DNA of 64,000 bases from Deltaproteobacteria bacterium (lineage in GTDB: Bacteria; Desulfobacterota; DSM-4660; Desulfatiglandales; Desulfatiglandaceae), in contig JAFDIV010000027.1 in the NCBI GenBank assembly GCA_019307815.1, forward strand, positions 34,992 to 98,991, read 5' to 3'. A model generated the notes under the pieces. That model searched no databases. It was not told the DNA's origin and saw nothing but the letters and a program-made list of their open reading frames with translations. The position numbers and the translations under genes are program-made. Positions 63,577-64,000 of the stretch are shown here, one piece after another; positions within the stretch are counted from its first letter, which is position 1, and each line of letters starts with the position of its first letter.

Positions 63577-64000
63577 GAGGAATCACTCCGAACAGAAAAA
63601 CAAACCTGTCCGGAGCAGGGTGGGCACATCTTGAGAGGTGTCGCTATCATGGGCAACCTCACAGAAGGTATGGCCATGTAAAATAAATGCTATTCATGCT
63701 ATTGTGAGAACCTTGTAGAAGGCAAGAAAAATCGGAATAGATGCACCTCAAGATACTATGGTCAGTCTTTCGGCATCAAGAGTACTTGCCATTATCCTCG
63801 CCGTTGCATGACCCTGTTTCATTACAACTGCCAGATGAAACCTTAAAGACAGGGTGAGTTAAGGATACCCAAATGAGTCGTTACTCGGTACTGTCAACGA
63901 TTTTGTGTAAAATTTCCCTGGGTCAATTTCTTGAGAGAGGGTAGATGCTTGCCCACTTTTCCTATGGGTTTTGACTGCCAGGTCACTTCCATCTTGAGAC
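63577..64000. other. Right-edge region without a clear gene
   Basis: 424 nt. Apart from the 63586-63615 hairpin I see only short non-coding frames. Confidence 0.4.
63586..63615 (-). promoter_or_regulatory. Hairpin covering a Shine-Dalgarno
   Basis: 10-bp stem (CTCCGGACAG with CTGTTCGGAG on the minus strand, one G-T pair) and 10-nt loop; its 3' arm contains the CGGAG that precedes the 59-residue frame. Confidence 0.4.

Noticed and set aside
63389..63634. Plus-strand 81-codon frame at the right end
   Set aside because: It overlaps the minus-strand 59-residue frame and has no Shine-Dalgarno or recognisable motif.
1..64000. tRNA genes, rRNA genes, CRISPR arrays or insertion sequences
   Set aside because: No cloverleaf-like segments, regular short repeats or transposase frames were seen on either strand.

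Overview
The window looks like chromosome of a strictly anaerobic, autotrophy-capable member of the Desulfobacterota (deltaproteobacterial sulfur/sulfate-metabolising lineage). This is inferred from a selenocysteine formate dehydrogenase with NADH-linked subunits, a four-subunit 2-oxoacid:ferredoxin oxidoreductase, a siroheme decarboxylase (alternative heme pathway) beside hemL, an atpI-atpB-atpE operon split from the rest of the ATP synthase, Rex, hydrogenase maturation genes, a Fur-FeoA fusion, multiheme cytochromes and many PAS/hybrid histidine kinases. No rRNA, tRNA, CRISPR array, transposase or prophage was seen.

Layout. 1-5.5 kb (minus): formate dehydrogenase operon fdhA(Sec)-NuoE-like-HndB-like-NuoF/GltD fusion; the last gene runs off the left edge. 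5.8-8.5 kb: korDABC-type oxidoreductase. 9-12.6 kb: ahbB-hemL, then atpZ/atpI-atpI-atpB-atpE with a Rex-like operator in front, and rex itself behind a second Rex-like site. 13.6-17.4 kb (minus): uvrA, pdxA. 17.8-22 kb: an HDOD-GAF histidine kinase and a REC-PAS-kinase-REC protein. 22-24 kb: yjbQ and an ASKHA-domain corrinoid-activator-like protein. 24.2-29.7 kb: DUF2333 gene, hypA, hypB, hypF, hypD (no hypC or hypE). 29.7-32.2 kb: small RIO-like kinase, Fur-FeoA fusion, metallo-beta-lactamase-fold protein. 32.5-36 kb: hybrid kinase, HPt protein, REC-GGDEF protein.

35.9-44.3 kb is a one-carbon/glycine/serine region: lipB, gcvH, an AsnC regulator, lpdA, a single-polypeptide fusion of aminomethyltransferase (GcvT) with a serine hydroxymethyltransferase-like domain, a ParB/SerK-fold protein resembling free serine kinases, and an ACT-ACT-HAD protein resembling SerB with altered catalytic motifs. 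Together they suggest a locally assembled glycine-serine-phosphoserine node; gcvP and lipA are not in the window. 44.3-47.4 kb (minus): a hybrid kinase that has lost its ATPase domain, an HDAC-family protein and trmO. 47.6-49.6 kb: a NapC/NrfH tetraheme cytochrome and an octaheme HAO-family cytochrome, closed by a strong terminator. 49.6-54.4 kb: radical SAM protein, cyclic-2,3-diphosphoglycerate-synthase-family GTPase, carbamate kinase and ornithine aminotransferase.

54.6-64 kb: orphan parA, then a minus-strand kaiC-kaiB-kaiB-histidine kinase operon, a small J-domain protein, a cysteine-rich ferredoxin-like protein and a frameshifted SnoaL/ester-cyclase pseudogene. Strongest candidates for something new: the GcvT-SHMT fusion with its serine-kinase/SerB-like neighbours, the KaiC-KaiB-KaiB-kinase operon, the octaheme cytochrome pair, and the NuoF-GltD fusion in the Sec-formate dehydrogenase. 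All calls come from reading the sequence; no database search was run.
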